NCBI GenBank assembly: GCA_905182165.1
Contig: CAJJAK010000006.1
Coordinates: 124,001-188,000, forward strand
Direction: 5' to 3'
From: an uncultured Paracoccaceae bacterium
Lineage (GTDB): Bacteria; Pseudomonadota; Alphaproteobacteria; Rhodobacterales; Rhodobacteraceae
DNA length: 64,000 nt
Below the pieces are notes generated by a model. That model saw nothing but the letters and a program-made list of their open reading frames with translations, searched no databases and had not been told where the DNA came from. Both the position numbers and the translations under genes were made by a program. Below are positions 19,131 to 28,911 of the stretch, piece by piece. Numbering within the stretch: position 1 is the first letter of the stretch; each line of letters begins with the position of its first letter.

Positions 19131-19952
19131 CTGATTATTACTCACCAGATGGAGGCCTCCCTACCACAAACAACTTTGCATACAGGGCGTGCTATCTTCA
19201 AGGAAGCTTATGCCTTTATACCTAAAGGGGTAATGACAGATATTGTCACTTCAAGGTTTCCAAATTGGGATAAAACTCGAGCATGGATATTAGCTAGGCC
19301 ATTGTCAGGTTTTGCAGAAACATTTTCACAATATATTATGGAAGTAAGTCCCAACGGGGGTTCTCTGAATCCGGAACCTGAAGTTAATGCTGAAGGTTTT
19401 CTGTTCGTAGTTTCAGGTCAATTAGATTTGGATTTAGATGGAGCAACATATAAAATGATAGAGGGTGGTTATGCGTACATTTCACCTAATTCTGATTGGA
19501 AGGTTGTTAACAGCTCTACTAAGAATGTTACTTTTCACTGGATCAGGAAATATTATGAAAAAATTGACGGATTTGATGTGCCAGAATCATTTGTTACGAA
19601 TGAAAAAGATATAGATCCTGGCGGCTTGACCTCTCAACAAACTAATGGAGTTTGGTCTGCTACCTATTTTGTGGATCCTGAAGACTTACGACATGATTGT
19701 CATGTCAATATTGTAAATTTTGAGCCTGGCGGAGTAATTCCATTTGAGGAAACTCATGTGATGGAGCATGGATTATATGTTTTAGAGGGAAAGGCCGTCT
19801 ATAGGCTCAATGAAGATTGGGTTGAGGTCGAAGCAGGAGATTTTATGTGGTTGAGGGCTTTTTGCCCACAAGCTTGTTATGCTGCTGGATCTAGCCGATT
19901 CAGGTATCTTTTATATAAAGATGTAAACCGTCATCCTAAACTAAAGCTGTGA
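19127..19952 (+). CDS. allE: (S)-ureidoglycine aminohydrolase AllE
   Basis: Two-cupin, Mn-dependent enzyme converting ureidoglycine to ureidoglycolate and ammonia. The natural start is ATG 19127, overlapping the puuE-uraD stop as ATGA and reading MTDYYSPDGGLP, the normal family N-terminus; a frame change near 19155-19163 leads to the long frame (first ATG at 19149). Family blocks include AYAFIPKGVMTDIVTS, RPLSGFAETFSQYIMEV, a cupin core FEETHVMEHGLYVLEGKAVY and WLRAFCPQACYAAG with metal ligands. About 275 residues, full length. Confidence 0.92.
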
Positions 19953-20446
19953 TCATGTCGCGTGAAATATCTATTGAAAAATTAACAGCAAAAAAGTTTG
20001 TAAATTTTGGAGATGTAGTTGAAACTAAAGAGGAACCTTTTCTTATTAATCAAAATAAATGCGAGCGTCACCACGATCTTGTAGCATTGGAAATCAGTAA
20101 AGGTGGCAAGTTTGGTGTAAGTATTTTTTCAAGTGAAAATTATTCGTTGCCTTTTGAATTATCTCTAATGGAAAGACATCCATTTGGATCGCAGTGTTTT
20201 ATTCCAATGTCAAACGAGCCTTTTCTTGTCATAGTCTCTTTAGATGAAAATGGGCAACCAGGAAAGCCATATGCCTTTGTCACAAATGGTCAGCAAGGAA
20301 TAAACTATAATATTAACGTTTGGCATAGTGTGTTAACGCCACTAGGTCGGGGAAGTCTTTTTGCAGTGATAGACCGTATTGGTTCAGGTAAGAATGTGGA
20401 AGAATATTTGTTTGATGAACCTTGGGTTTTACATTCTTTTAAGTGA
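19949..20446 (+). CDS. allA: Ureidoglycolate lyase AllA
   Basis: Small cupin-fold enzyme that splits ureidoglycolate into glyoxylate and urea. Visible blocks are KLTAKKFVNFGDVVE, FELSLMERHPFGSQCFIPM and WHSVLTPLGRGSLFAVIDR. The start is either GTG 19949, overlapping the allE stop (GTGA), or ATG 19955; coupling favours 19949. The frame is intact, about 160 residues. A short hairpin (AATGCA-TTAT-TGCATT, 20454-20469) follows the stop, without a T-run. Confidence 0.92.
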   Translation: MIMSREISIEKLTAKKFVNFGDVVETKEEPFLINQNKCERHHDLVALEISKGGKFGVSIFSSENYSLPFELSLMERHPFGSQCFIPMSNEPFLVIVSLDENGQPGKPYAFVTNGQQGINYNINVWHSVLTPLGRGSLFAVIDRIGSGKNVEEYLFDEPWVLHSFK

Positions 20447-20540
20447 ATTCAGAAATGCATTATTGCATTAGTTGATTAAATGATATGAAATAATATTACT
20501 TTTTAACTCGTATCTTAGGTGCCCATATTGGAGAACTTTC

Positions 20541-21971
20541 ATGAATACTATTGAAAAAATGCAACAAATAGTTGGATCAGAAAATGTGCATTTCGGCGAA
20601 AATCTCGCACAGTACGAAATTGACCCAAGTGGGAAATATAATGGTTCTTCTCTTGCAGTGGTTCGACCTCTTAATACTAAGGAAGTTAGCGCAATAGTAA
20701 AACTAGCAAATAAAATGAAAATACCAGTAATCCCACAAGGGGGAAATACTGGTTTAGCTGGTGGATGTTTTGCTGGTACTAAAGGGAACACAATAATATT
20801 ATCTTTGAATCGTATGAATACGATTAGAGAAGTTAGGGCTGATGGACGAATTGCAATTGTTGAAGGTGGAGTAATTTTATCAAAATTACATGATGCTGCT
20901 GCAGAATATGGATTAATTTTTCCATTATTCTTTGGGGCACGAGGTTCGGCTATGATTGGGGGAAATTTAGCTACAAATGCAGGTGGTTCAAATGTCTTGC
21001 GCTATGGAAATACGAGAGATCTTGTTTTGGGGATTGAGGCGGTTATGCCTAATGGAGAGATTGTAGATTTGATGTCTGAGTTACACAAGGATAATTCTGG
21101 ATATAATTTGAAGCACCTTTTAATAGGTTCAGAAGGCACACTTGGTATAATAACGGCAGCTGTTGTGAAATTATTTCCAAAGCCTAAGGCTTATGCAACT
21201 GCAATGATTTCGATACCTGATTTAACTTATGCATTACCTATTTTAAACGAGCTTAATAAAATAACTAATAATTGTGTTGAGGCATTTGAGTATATGCCAG
21301 AGAAATATTTCAATGCATTATGTGAAAGATTCGATGATATGCGACAGCCTTTTCAGACTCCTGCTAAGCATGGAGTTTTTTTAGAGATTGGCGCAATGTC
21401 AGAAGAAGACGCTGAGCCTGATGAAACGGGCAATATTCCAATTGAATCAAAAGTAGAAAATTTATTTGGAACTTGGTTAGAATCAGGAAAAATCCTGGAT
21501 GCAGTTATATGTAAGTCTGAAGCACAGAGATCAGAAATGTGGGAAAGAAGAGAAAGAGCATATGAAGTTGCGCTTTTGAAAGGTGTTCCGGTGGCTTGCG
21601 ATGTTTCTGTAGCTGTTGATAAAGTGCATAATTTTTTAACAACTGTAAAAAGTAGAGTTCATTCGATTAGCCCAAATTCAGAAACATTGACTGTTTCGCA
21701 TTTGGGCGATGGAAATTTACATTTTTCAGTTTGGATGGAGCCTAAAACCAAAGGCATGGGAAACTTGGAGGATCGTGAAAAGATCACAGAAATTATAGAA
21801 GAAACTGTATTGGAATTGGGAGGAAGTTTTTCGGCAGAGCATGGAATTGGGCTTGCCAAATTACCATCTATGTCGCGTCGAAAAAATCCTAATGCTATTG
21901 AGGTTATGAGAAGTATAAAGAAAGCTCTAGATCCAAATAATATTATGAACCCAGGGAAAGTAGTTCCTTAA
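20541..21971 (+). CDS. FAD-linked oxidase, D-2-hydroxyacid dehydrogenase type (D2HGDH/GlcD-like)
   Basis: A 476-residue flavoprotein of the PF01565/PF02913 type. PQGGNTGLAGG is the FAD-binding loop; IGGNLATNAGGSNVLRYGN and LLIGSEGTLGIITA follow; the C-terminal cap has SHLGDGNLHFSVW and FSAEHGIGLAK. Relatives oxidise D-2-hydroxyglutarate, D-lactate or glycolate. The position 94 bases after allA would fit a hydroxyacid connected to glyoxylate, but this is inference and D-2-hydroxyglutarate is equally possible. It is convergent with hemC. Confidence 0.85.
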   Translation: MNTIEKMQQIVGSENVHFGENLAQYEIDPSGKYNGSSLAVVRPLNTKEVSAIVKLANKMKIPVIPQGGNTGLAGGCFAGTKGNTIILSLNRMNTIREVRADGRIAIVEGGVILSKLHDAAAEYGLIFPLFFGARGSAMIGGNLATNAGGSNVLRYGNTRDLVLGIEAVMPNGEIVDLMSELHKDNSGYNLKHLLIGSEGTLGIITAAVVKLFPKPKAYATAMISIPDLTYALPILNELNKITNNCVEAFEYMPEKYFNALCERFDDMRQPFQTPAKHGVFLEIGAMSEEDAEPDETGNIPIESKVENLFGTWLESGKILDAVICKSEAQRSEMWERRERAYEVALLKGVPVACDVSVAVDKVHNFLTTVKSRVHSISPNSETLTVSHLGDGNLHFSVWMEPKTKGMGNLEDREKITEIIEETVLELGGSFSAEHGIGLAKLPSMSRRKNPNAIEVMRSIKKALDPNNIMNPGKVVP

Positions 21972-22001
21972 AAATAAATTTAAGATAATTTGACAATAGT
22001 A

Positions 22002-22619
22002 TTAATAATAATCTTTACCAATTTTACTTTTTAAATGCCCCCCAACTTCCTGACCTAAATTAATCGCATTAGAAATATTGTCAGTTGCTTCATAGTAAAT
22101 CTTTTCAGTTCCATCCACTCTTAAAACTTCTGCCTTTAAAGTCATTTTATTTTTATCGATAATCGCTAGCCCTGCGATTGGTGTTTCACACGAACCATCT
22201 AGAATTTTTAGCATTGTTCTTTCGGCATTTACCATTTGCATTGTTTGCTTGTTATTAATCTTTTTTAACATTGATTCGATGCTCTTATCTTCAGCTCTGC
22301 GTTCAACACCAATGATCCCCTGAGCAACAGCTGGGAGCATTGTTCCTATTGCTATTGGTTTGTTAATTAACTTGTTCAGTCCAAGGCGTTTTAATCCTGC
22401 CATCGCTAAGAAAGTACAATCTGCAACCCCATCATCTAATTTTTTTAACCGAGTTTGAACATTTCCGCGAAACTCAACTACCTTAACGCTTGGCATTAAA
22501 TTCAAAATTTGGGCTTTTCTCCGCAAGGATGACGTACCCACAACAGTAGTTGTGTCAAGCTGAGATAATTTCTCAAGTTTATTAGAAATAAATGCATCAC
22601 GCGGATCTTCTCTTTTCAA
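22002..22619 (-). CDS. hemC: Porphobilinogen deaminase HemC, C-terminal piece
   Basis: Domains 2 and 3 of hydroxymethylbilane synthase, which condenses four porphobilinogens. REDPRDAF, VGTSSLRRKAQ, VEFRGNVQTRLKKL and LPAVAQGIIGVE are conserved blocks; the cysteine in LDGSCETPIAG binds the dipyrromethane cofactor. It joins the N-terminal piece through a frame change near 22635. Confidence 0.93.
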   Translation of the reverse strand: MKREDPRDAFISNKLEKLSQLDTTTVVGTSSLRRKAQILNLMPSVKVVEFRGNVQTRLKKLDDGVADCTFLAMAGLKRLGLNKLINKPIAIGTMLPAVAQGIIGVERRAEDKSIESMLKKINNKQTMQMVNAERTMLKILDGSCETPIAGLAIIDKNKMTLKAEVLRVDGTEKIYYEATDNISNAINLGQEVGGHLKSKIGKDYY

Positions 22620-22897
22620 AAAACAATCGCATGCGGCGGCGCTGGCTGCTTCGTGGGCATGTCTTTCATAGAATGGACTGCTATATCTATTTTTTTTTCT
22701 GCTAATGCTTCTTCAATTTCTTTGCTATTTTCTAGTTGACTACTTAGAGGGCGATCAACAATTCTATCACCAGTAGTTTTAATAATAACTATTTCAAAAT
22801 TTTCTATCTTTAGGCTGTGAGCTTCAATCAATTGGTCCCTTACCTCAGTAGCTTGTTTTAGGGCTAGTGGGGAACCGCGGGTACCCGCATTTATCAT
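22616..22897 (-). CDS. hemC: Porphobilinogen deaminase HemC, N-terminal piece (altered lid loop)
   Basis: Begins MINAGTRGSPLALKQATEV, the normal N-terminus; the open frame extends upstream to 22996 but without homology, so ATG 22897 is preferred. IIKTTGDRIVDRPL and VHSMKDMPT are conserved. Between them the usual GGKGLFTKEIEEAL lid segment reads SQLENSKEIEEAL, three residues shorter and lacking the GKG motif. The frame shifts near 22635 into the C-terminal piece. It is divergent from hemE with about 105 bases between the starts. Confidence 0.88.
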   Translation of the reverse strand: MINAGTRGSPLALKQATEVRDQLIEAHSLKIENFEIVIIKTTGDRIVDRPLSSQLENSKEIEEALAEKKIDIAVHSMKDMPTKQPAPPHAIVF

Positions 22898-23015
22898 GTT
22901 TGTAATGAAAGATCTCCTGGCTGTATGAGTGCTTACTCTTTCATACTTTTTAAAGGTTTCATTTGTAACGTTATTTCCTATTCTAGAGGACTTCACAACA
23001 GGATGAAAGCATATA

Positions 23016-23660
23016 TTGCTTGTAGGTGCATGGAAAGGTAATATTAATAGTATACCACCTGTTTGGCTTATGCGCCAAGCTGGTCGCTATTTGCCGGAAT
23101 ATCGTGAAACCAGGGCAAGAGCGGGTGATTTTTTGTCATTATGTTATAATCCTGAACTGGCAGCAGAAGTATCACTTCAACCAATAAAAAGATTCCAGTT
23201 TGATGGGGCAATTATTTTTGCAGATATACTTTTGATACCACAGGCACTTGGTGCTGATTTAAAATTTGTGGAAGGTGAAGGGCCACGGTTGTCAACTATA
23301 AGCATGCAAAAGGACTTGGATAATTTAAAACCTATTGATGAGATTGATTCTACTTTATCTCCCGTTTACGAAACGGTTAAAATTTTAAAATCTAAATTAC
23401 CTGTTGGTGTAGCATTAATTGGTTTTGCGGGTGCTCCTTGGACAGTTGCTACTTATATGATTGCTGGCCGAGGAACTGTGGATCAAGCCCCCGCCCATAA
23501 TTTGCTTAAAAATAATAAGCTTGTCTTTGAAAGTTTGATGGAAAAGATTACAGAAGCAACCATACATTATTTGAAAAAACAAATTGAAGCGGGAGCCGAA
23601 GTCATAAAAATATTTGATAGTTGGGCGGGTTCATTGGGCCCTAATGATTTTGTGAATTAA
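23016..23660 (+). CDS. hemE: Uroporphyrinogen decarboxylase HemE, N-terminal piece
   Basis: Removes four acetate carboxyls from uroporphyrinogen III to give coproporphyrinogen [22 protein letters not shown] and [14 protein letters not shown] carry the substrate-binding arginines and the conserved aspartate, with [15 protein letters not shown] and KIFDSWAG further on. The true start may be ATG 23003 with an indel before 23016; in the present frame the first start codon is TTG 23016. The frame breaks near 23655. Confidence 0.92.
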   Translation: MLVGAWKGNINSIPPVWLMRQAGRYLPEYRETRARAGDFLSLCYNPELAAEVSLQPIKRFQFDGAIIFADILLIPQALGADLKFVEGEGPRLSTISMQKDLDNLKPIDEIDSTLSPVYETVKILKSKLPVGVALIGFAGAPWTVATYMIAGRGTVDQAPAHNLLKNNKLVFESLMEKITEATIHYLKKQIEAGAEVIKIFDSWAGSLGPNDFVN

Positions 23661-23700
23661 TAAAAAAACCAATAAATAAAATAATTTCAATTATTGGAAT

Positions 23701-24030
23701 AAATGTAATCCAAAAATACCAATTATTGTTTTCCCAAGAGGTGCGAACCAATTTTATAAAGGATTTGCTAAAAAAACTGGGGCACAATCGGTTGCGATAG
23801 ATCAGAGTATTTCTTTATCATTTATGAAAGCATTACAGGCCGAAACTTGTGTGCAAGGAAATTTAGATCCAACATTGATGGTTAATGGTGGGAAAGAGCT
23901 TCTTGATGCTACTAAAAATATTCGTGACAAGATGGCAGAAGGGCCTCATATTTTTAATTTGGGTCATGGCATCACGCCAGATGCAAATCCTAAGAATGTA
24001 GAATTAATGTTGAAAGCCTTAAGGGGTTGA
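23701..24030 (+). CDS. hemE: Uroporphyrinogen decarboxylase HemE, C-terminal piece
   Basis: Reads PKIPIIVFPRGANQFYKGFAKKTGAQSVAID, QGNLDPTLM and FNLGHGITPDANPKNVELM, the conserved end of HemE with its barrel histidine. Homology starts upstream of the only ATG (23824). A short stretch between 23655 and 23700 is in a third frame, so two indels separate the halves. The gene converges on hemF. Confidence 0.9.
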   Translation, partial: KCNPKIPIIVFPRGANQFYKGFAKKTGAQSVAIDQSISLSFMKALQAETCVQGNLDPTLMVNGGKELLDATKNIRDKMAEGPHIFNLGHGITPDANPKNVELMLKALRG

Positions 24031-24050
24031 AAGAAACTTTCCTGCAGTAA

Positions 24051-24926
<876 letters not shown>

Positions 24927-25010
24927 TTTATCTATTAATAGCATTTTGCACCAAAAATTATTGGTGCATCTTAACATTAAATAATTCCCTTTGCCATGAA
25001 TTAACTTAAT

Positions 25011-25943
25011 TTGACAAATATCCTTGACCTTTCAATTGATCAGGCAGATGCCTTGTCTATGAATCAAGAAATAAATAATAGGCTTGGCTTAATCTGGATT
25101 TTGATATCTGTTTTTTTTGCTAGTATAATGGCTATTTCTGTTAAGGAATTGGGGCAAACATTTGATAGTAGATCATTAGTTCTTTTCCGCGCGGGTCTAT
25201 TGACATTTTTTTTGGTTATCCCAACATTTATTTTTTCTAAATTCCGACAAAAGCTAAAATTTTCTGAACCTAAGCTTCATATTTTACGTGGAAGTTTAAT
25301 TGCCTTCTCAACACATTTGGGGTTTTATACATTAACACAATTGCCAATAGCTACTACGACTGTTTTGTTCTTTACGGCGCCAATATTTGCAACCGTTTTG
25401 TCAATATATATAAATAAGGAAAAAGTGGGATTCAGGCGTTGGTTTGCGGTCCTTATTGGTTTTGTGGGGGTGATAGTTATATTACAACCAGGTTTTGATG
25501 GAACTTACTTTCCAATGATAACGGCACTTTTGAGCTCTTTTCTCTTTGCAGTCGCCTTGGCCTATTCAAGAAGGATTGTATCGGCAGATGGTGTAATCTC
25601 CACATATATTTCATCAGTTTTAATAACATTTTTGATTAGTATTCCAATTGCATATTCAGTTCTGGAAAACTCTTATAGCGGCATTGTATCCATTTATATT
25701 TTAGGTCTCATTATACTTTTAGCAATAACGTCATTTATGCGAGGCATAGGTGATATGCAGGCATATAGGTATGGCGAAGCAGCGATATTAGCCCCTTTTA
25801 CTTATTTAAGACTAATTTTTGTCGGAATTGTTGGATATTTTCTATGGAACGAAGTTCCAAGCTTTATTACTTTATTGGGGGCCTTTGTTATTATTGGTTC
25901 TGCTATATATATTGGGCATAGAGAAGCAAAACATAAGAATTGA
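25011..25943 (+). CDS. EamA/DMT-superfamily permease
   Basis: Ten-helix drug/metabolite transporter of about 300 residues, made of two EamA repeats (LIWILISVFFASIMAISVKEL... and FPMITALLSSFLFAVALAYSRR...). ATTTVLFFTAPIFATVLS and FLWNEVPSFITLLGAFVIIGSA are typical loop-helix segments. The start is uncertain: TTG 25011 or ATG 25059, the latter beginning nearer the first helix. The substrate cannot be predicted. Confidence 0.85.
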   Translation: MTNILDLSIDQADALSMNQEINNRLGLIWILISVFFASIMAISVKELGQTFDSRSLVLFRAGLLTFFLVIPTFIFSKFRQKLKFSEPKLHILRGSLIAFSTHLGFYTLTQLPIATTTVLFFTAPIFATVLSIYINKEKVGFRRWFAVLIGFVGVIVILQPGFDGTYFPMITALLSSFLFAVALAYSRRIVSADGVISTYISSVLITFLISIPIAYSVLENSYSGIVSIYILGLIILLAITSFMRGIGDMQAYRYGEAAILAPFTYLRLIFVGIVGYFLWNEVPSFITLLGAFVIIGSAIYIGHREAKHKN

Positions 25944-25989
25944 ATCTTAATTTGTTATTGTAATTAAGCATAAACCTGAGTAAAAGAGT

Positions 25990-26023
25990 TTGTTATTTGT
26001 TATTTGTTATTTGTTATTTGTTA
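25990..26023. repeat. Heptanucleotide tandem repeat (TTGTTAT)
   Basis: Almost five exact copies of the 7-base unit TTGTTAT, ending 28 bases before the nitroreductase ATG. Changes of copy number would alter promoter or leader spacing without affecting the reading frame of any gene. Confidence 0.9.
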
Positions 26024-26051
26024 ATTAAATTTAATTCTGAAAGATTTAATC

Positions 26052-26630
26052 ATGCTTTTACCTAACCCTAAAGCTGTAGAATTTCTTTTGTCTAGGAGAT
26101 CTAGACCTGCCAAAACATTAGTTGGTCCAGGGCCAACGGATGAAGAATTAAAAATACTATTAAGGGCTGCTGCTCGAACTCCAGATCATGGCAAATTAGA
26201 GCCGTGGCGATTTATTGTATTTCAAGGTGATGCTCTTTCTCGTTTAGTAAATTTAATAGTTAAGCGAGGAACTGAACTCGAGCTTGAACCTGAAAAGATT
26301 AATAAAACTTGTACAGCATTGAAAACTGGCGCTGTGATGATTGCTGTCGTCAGCTCTCCAAAACAATCAAATAAAATACCAGAAATGGAACAGATTTTAT
26401 CTTCTGGTGCTGTTTGTTTGAGTTTATTAAATGCAGCTTTAGCCAGTGGTTGGGGAGCTAATTGGTTAACTGACTGGATATCAACTGATAAAGAGTTTTT
26501 AAAACAAGGTATAGATTTAACAGATAGCGAATTTGTTGCCGGTTATATCCATGTTGGTGCAGAAAGTACTGTTCCGCCTGAAAGGCCTAGGCCCAATATG
26601 GAAGAGATTACTTCTTGGGTGAATAATTGA
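26052..26630 (+). CDS. Nitroreductase family protein (YdjA-like)
   Basis: FMN-dependent nitroreductase-fold protein of 192 residues. The N-terminal RRSRPAK with RAAARTPDHGKLEPWRFIVF is the FMN phosphate- and isoalloxazine-binding region; SGAVCLSLLNAALASGWGANWLT follows, and FVAGYIHVG lies near the end. The physiological substrate is unknown. GAAAG precedes the ATG, downstream of the heptamer repeat. Confidence 0.88.
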   Translation: MLLPNPKAVEFLLSRRSRPAKTLVGPGPTDEELKILLRAAARTPDHGKLEPWRFIVFQGDALSRLVNLIVKRGTELELEPEKINKTCTALKTGAVMIAVVSSPKQSNKIPEMEQILSSGAVCLSLLNAALASGWGANWLTDWISTDKEFLKQGIDLTDSEFVAGYIHVGAESTVPPERPRPNMEEITSWVNN

Positions 26631-26652
26631 AGTTTGTATAAGGTTTCAATGT

Positions 26653-26916
26653 TTAAGTTCTATTAAAAAAAGCTATATCTTGTACACGAATTAAACCAGA
26701 AGAGATAATATAAACTAATACGATCCATAAAATGAAAGTAACTATTGTTACATAAATTGTTTTCTTTTTAAGTTGAGGATTGGTAGGAGCTGAGGCAGGT
26801 GTGCCTGGTACAATTTCTCCATCTTCTTGTTGGCTTTTTATTCTTAATGGAAGGACAATGAATAAACACATGAACCAAATCACGGCAAACAGGACCACTG
26901 CGGCACTAATAGTCAA
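26653..26916 (-). CDS. DUF1467 family membrane protein
   Basis: An 87-residue protein with two predicted helices (ISAAVVLFAVIWFMCLFIVLPL and YVTIVTFILWIVLVYIIS) separated by a polar loop containing VPGTPASAPTNP. This pattern (WFMCLFIVLPLRIKSQ...GTPxSAP) marks DUF1467 of alphaproteobacteria, usually placed after methylmalonyl-CoA epimerase as here, with a four-base overlap. Function unknown. Confidence 0.88.
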   Translation of the reverse strand: MTISAAVVLFAVIWFMCLFIVLPLRIKSQQEDGEIVPGTPASAPTNPQLKKKTIYVTIVTFILWIVLVYIISSGLIRVQDIAFFNRT

Positions 26917-27323
26917 TTTATTGTTTCTTCTAGTTCAATCAAACAGCCATTAAAATCTTTTGGATGTAAGAATAAAACAGGTTGTCCATGCGCCCCAGTT
27001 TTTGGTTCACCATTTCCTAAAATGTGTGCCCCTTTAGAAATTAATGTATCTCTGGCCATCAAGATATCGTCGACCTCATAACAGATATGATGAATGCCCC
27101 CAGATGGGTTTTTATCTAAGAAATTCTGAATTGGAGTATTAGCACCTAGTGGATAAAGAAGTTCGATTTTAGTATTTGGTAAGTTTATAAAAACGACTGT
27201 TACCCCATGATCAGGTTCGTCTTGTGGATCTCCAACGTCAGCGCCCAATGTCTCTTTGTATAGTTTTATCGACGCATTAAGATCAGGAACTGCTATTGCG
27301 ATATGATTTAATCGACCAATCAT
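26913..27323 (-). CDS. mce: Methylmalonyl-CoA epimerase
   Basis: VOC-fold enzyme of 136 residues interconverting R- and S-methylmalonyl-CoA in propionate breakdown. IGRLNHIAIAVPDL and GGIHHICYEVDDI carry metal ligands, and VLFLHPKDFNGCLIELEE completes the site with the glutamate. AAGGAGA lies before the ATG. No mutase or carboxylase gene is in the window. Confidence 0.92.
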   Translation of the reverse strand: MIGRLNHIAIAVPDLNASIKLYKETLGADVGDPQDEPDHGVTVVFINLPNTKIELLYPLGANTPIQNFLDKNPSGGIHHICYEVDDILMARDTLISKGAHILGNGEPKTGAHGQPVLFLHPKDFNGCLIELEETIN

Positions 27324-27374
27324 AATTTTCTCCTTAAGATATTATTTATTTATATAGTCTGATTTATAAATAAG

Positions 27375-28514
27375 TTAATCTTTTTTCTTTTTCACAGTTT
27401 TCTTTTTCTTACCGGTTTTAGGAATGCGTTCTTCAAGTAATTCCAAAGCTTTTTTTAGATCTACACTAATTGGGTCAATTTCTTTTGGTATTGTAGCGTT
27501 TACCTTAGCCCATTTTACATATGGTCCATATTTGCCCTTCATAATATTGATGGAACCACCCATTTCAGGGTGCTCGCCTAATTCATGGATTGGTTTGGCT
27601 GCAATGCCTCGACCACCACGGGTGGCAATTTTTTCAGCTAATAACTGAACTGCATGGTTCATGCCGACGGTAAATACTTCTTCAATCTCTTGGAGATTAG
27701 CATTAGTTCCACCACGATCTGATGTGCTTTCAGCATGTTTAAGGTATGGGCCATAACGTCCAATGTTAGCCCAAACCATAATGCCATCTTCTGGGTGTGG
27801 TCCTATTTGACGTGGTAGGGATAATAAACGGAGTGCTTGTTCCAGATCTACATCAGCTGGTGGCCAGTCCTTTGGAATGGATTGTCGAGGTGGTTTTTTG
27901 TCATCAGTGACTTCTCCACGCTGCACATACGGACCAAAGCGACCTTTAAATACACAAATTTTATCACCTTTATCATCGCCCAAGTATTTACCTTCAGGGG
28001 GAATGCCACTTGCATCCTCAGTACCAGGTGGGCCGAAAGCACGCGTGTATTTACACTCTGGGTAATTTGAACATCCAATGAACGCTCCACCAGACCGAGC
28101 TGTTCGCATTGATAGCCTACCGTTACCGCATGCTCCACATACCCGAGGATCAGAACCGTCTTCAGTTGCAGGGAATAAATGTGGTGCTAAAACTTCATTA
28201 ATTTTTTCTAAAACCTCTGTAATTCTTAGGTCTGCTGTTTCTGCAATAGCAGCTGAAAAATCGCGCCAAAAGCGCCCTAGAACTGCTTTGTAATCTTCTG
28301 AACCTGCGGAGACATTATCCAATTCTTTTTCAAGTGCAGCAGTATAATTATATCCAACATATTGACGAAAATAGTTTTCTAAAAATGCAATTACCAAACG
28401 TCCTTTATCTTCAGCGATTAATCGGTTGCCTTCCTTTCGGACATATTCACGTGTTTGGATGGTTGTAACTATTGATGCATATGTTGATGGACGGCCAATT
28501 CCCAATTCTTCCAT
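27375..28514 (-). CDS. topA: DNA topoisomerase I TopA, C-terminal piece
   Basis: Fourth piece of topoisomerase I. It begins MEELGIGRPSTYASIVTTIQ, the conserved motif after the active site, then has a four-cysteine zinc ribbon (CGACGNGRLSMRT ... GCSNYPECKYTRAF), three further ribbon-derived repeats with GRFGPYVQ / GRYGPYLKH / GKYGPYVKW, and a lysine-rich tail (KTGKKKKTVKKKKD) for DNA contact. The break from the previous piece is near 28515-28560. Confidence 0.95.
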   Translation of the reverse strand: MEELGIGRPSTYASIVTTIQTREYVRKEGNRLIAEDKGRLVIAFLENYFRQYVGYNYTAALEKELDNVSAGSEDYKAVLGRFWRDFSAAIAETADLRITEVLEKINEVLAPHLFPATEDGSDPRVCGACGNGRLSMRTARSGGAFIGCSNYPECKYTRAFGPPGTEDASGIPPEGKYLGDDKGDKICVFKGRFGPYVQRGEVTDDKKPPRQSIPKDWPPADVDLEQALRLLSLPRQIGPHPEDGIMVWANIGRYGPYLKHAESTSDRGGTNANLQEIEEVFTVGMNHAVQLLAEKIATRGGRGIAAKPIHELGEHPEMGGSINIMKGKYGPYVKWAKVNATIPKEIDPISVDLKKALELLEERIPKTGKKKKTVKKKKD

Positions 28515-28518
28515 TTTT

Positions 28519-28911
28519 TTAACTAAACTTGCCTCGGTGTAACGAGGTTGTGGTTGTGTAAAATGTTGGTTTGGAGGTGATAGTTATTTTATCAGTTTTA
28601 TCACCTACTGATAATTGTGGTAGTAGTTTATCACTGTCATCTACGACTTCATCGTCACGACCTTCTTCATAAACCTTCAAAAATCCTTCAAATAAAACCA
28701 CTGTCCCTGTGGATCGTAAACTTATTTGACTGTCCTCTGATGAAATATCGATTGTAGTACTTTCCATTTTGGCACTAGCCATCTGGCTTGCTAAAGTTCT
28801 TTTCCAAATTAGATCGTATAGTTTACGTTGATCTGCTTCCAATTTACCTAAAGTATCATTTTGGAACTTCCATATTTGTAGGGCGAATACATTCGTGGGC
28901 TTCCTGAGCAT
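28519..28911 (-). CDS. topA: DNA topoisomerase I TopA, third piece
   Basis: Contains KLEADQRKLYDLIWKRTLASQMASA and FEGFLKVYEEGRDDE, from domain II/IV of TopA. The first 10 or so and last 15 or so residues are out of frame; breaks lie near 28870-28910 and 28540-28570. Confidence 0.88.
   Translation of the reverse strand: MLRKPTNVFALQIWKFQNDTLGKLEADQRKLYDLIWKRTLASQMASAKMESTTIDISSEDSQISLRSTGTVVLFEGFLKVYEEGRDDEVVDDSDKLLPQLSVGDKTDKITITSKPTFYTTTTSLHRGKFS

Noticed and set aside
20454..20469. AATGCA-TTAT-TGCATT hairpin as the terminator of the ureide operon
   Set aside because: The stem is only six base pairs and AT-rich, with no T-run; too weak to call.
27424..28293. Several plus-strand open frames opposite topA
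   Set aside because: They are antisense to well-conserved topoisomerase I sequence and show no recognisable motif or ribosome site.
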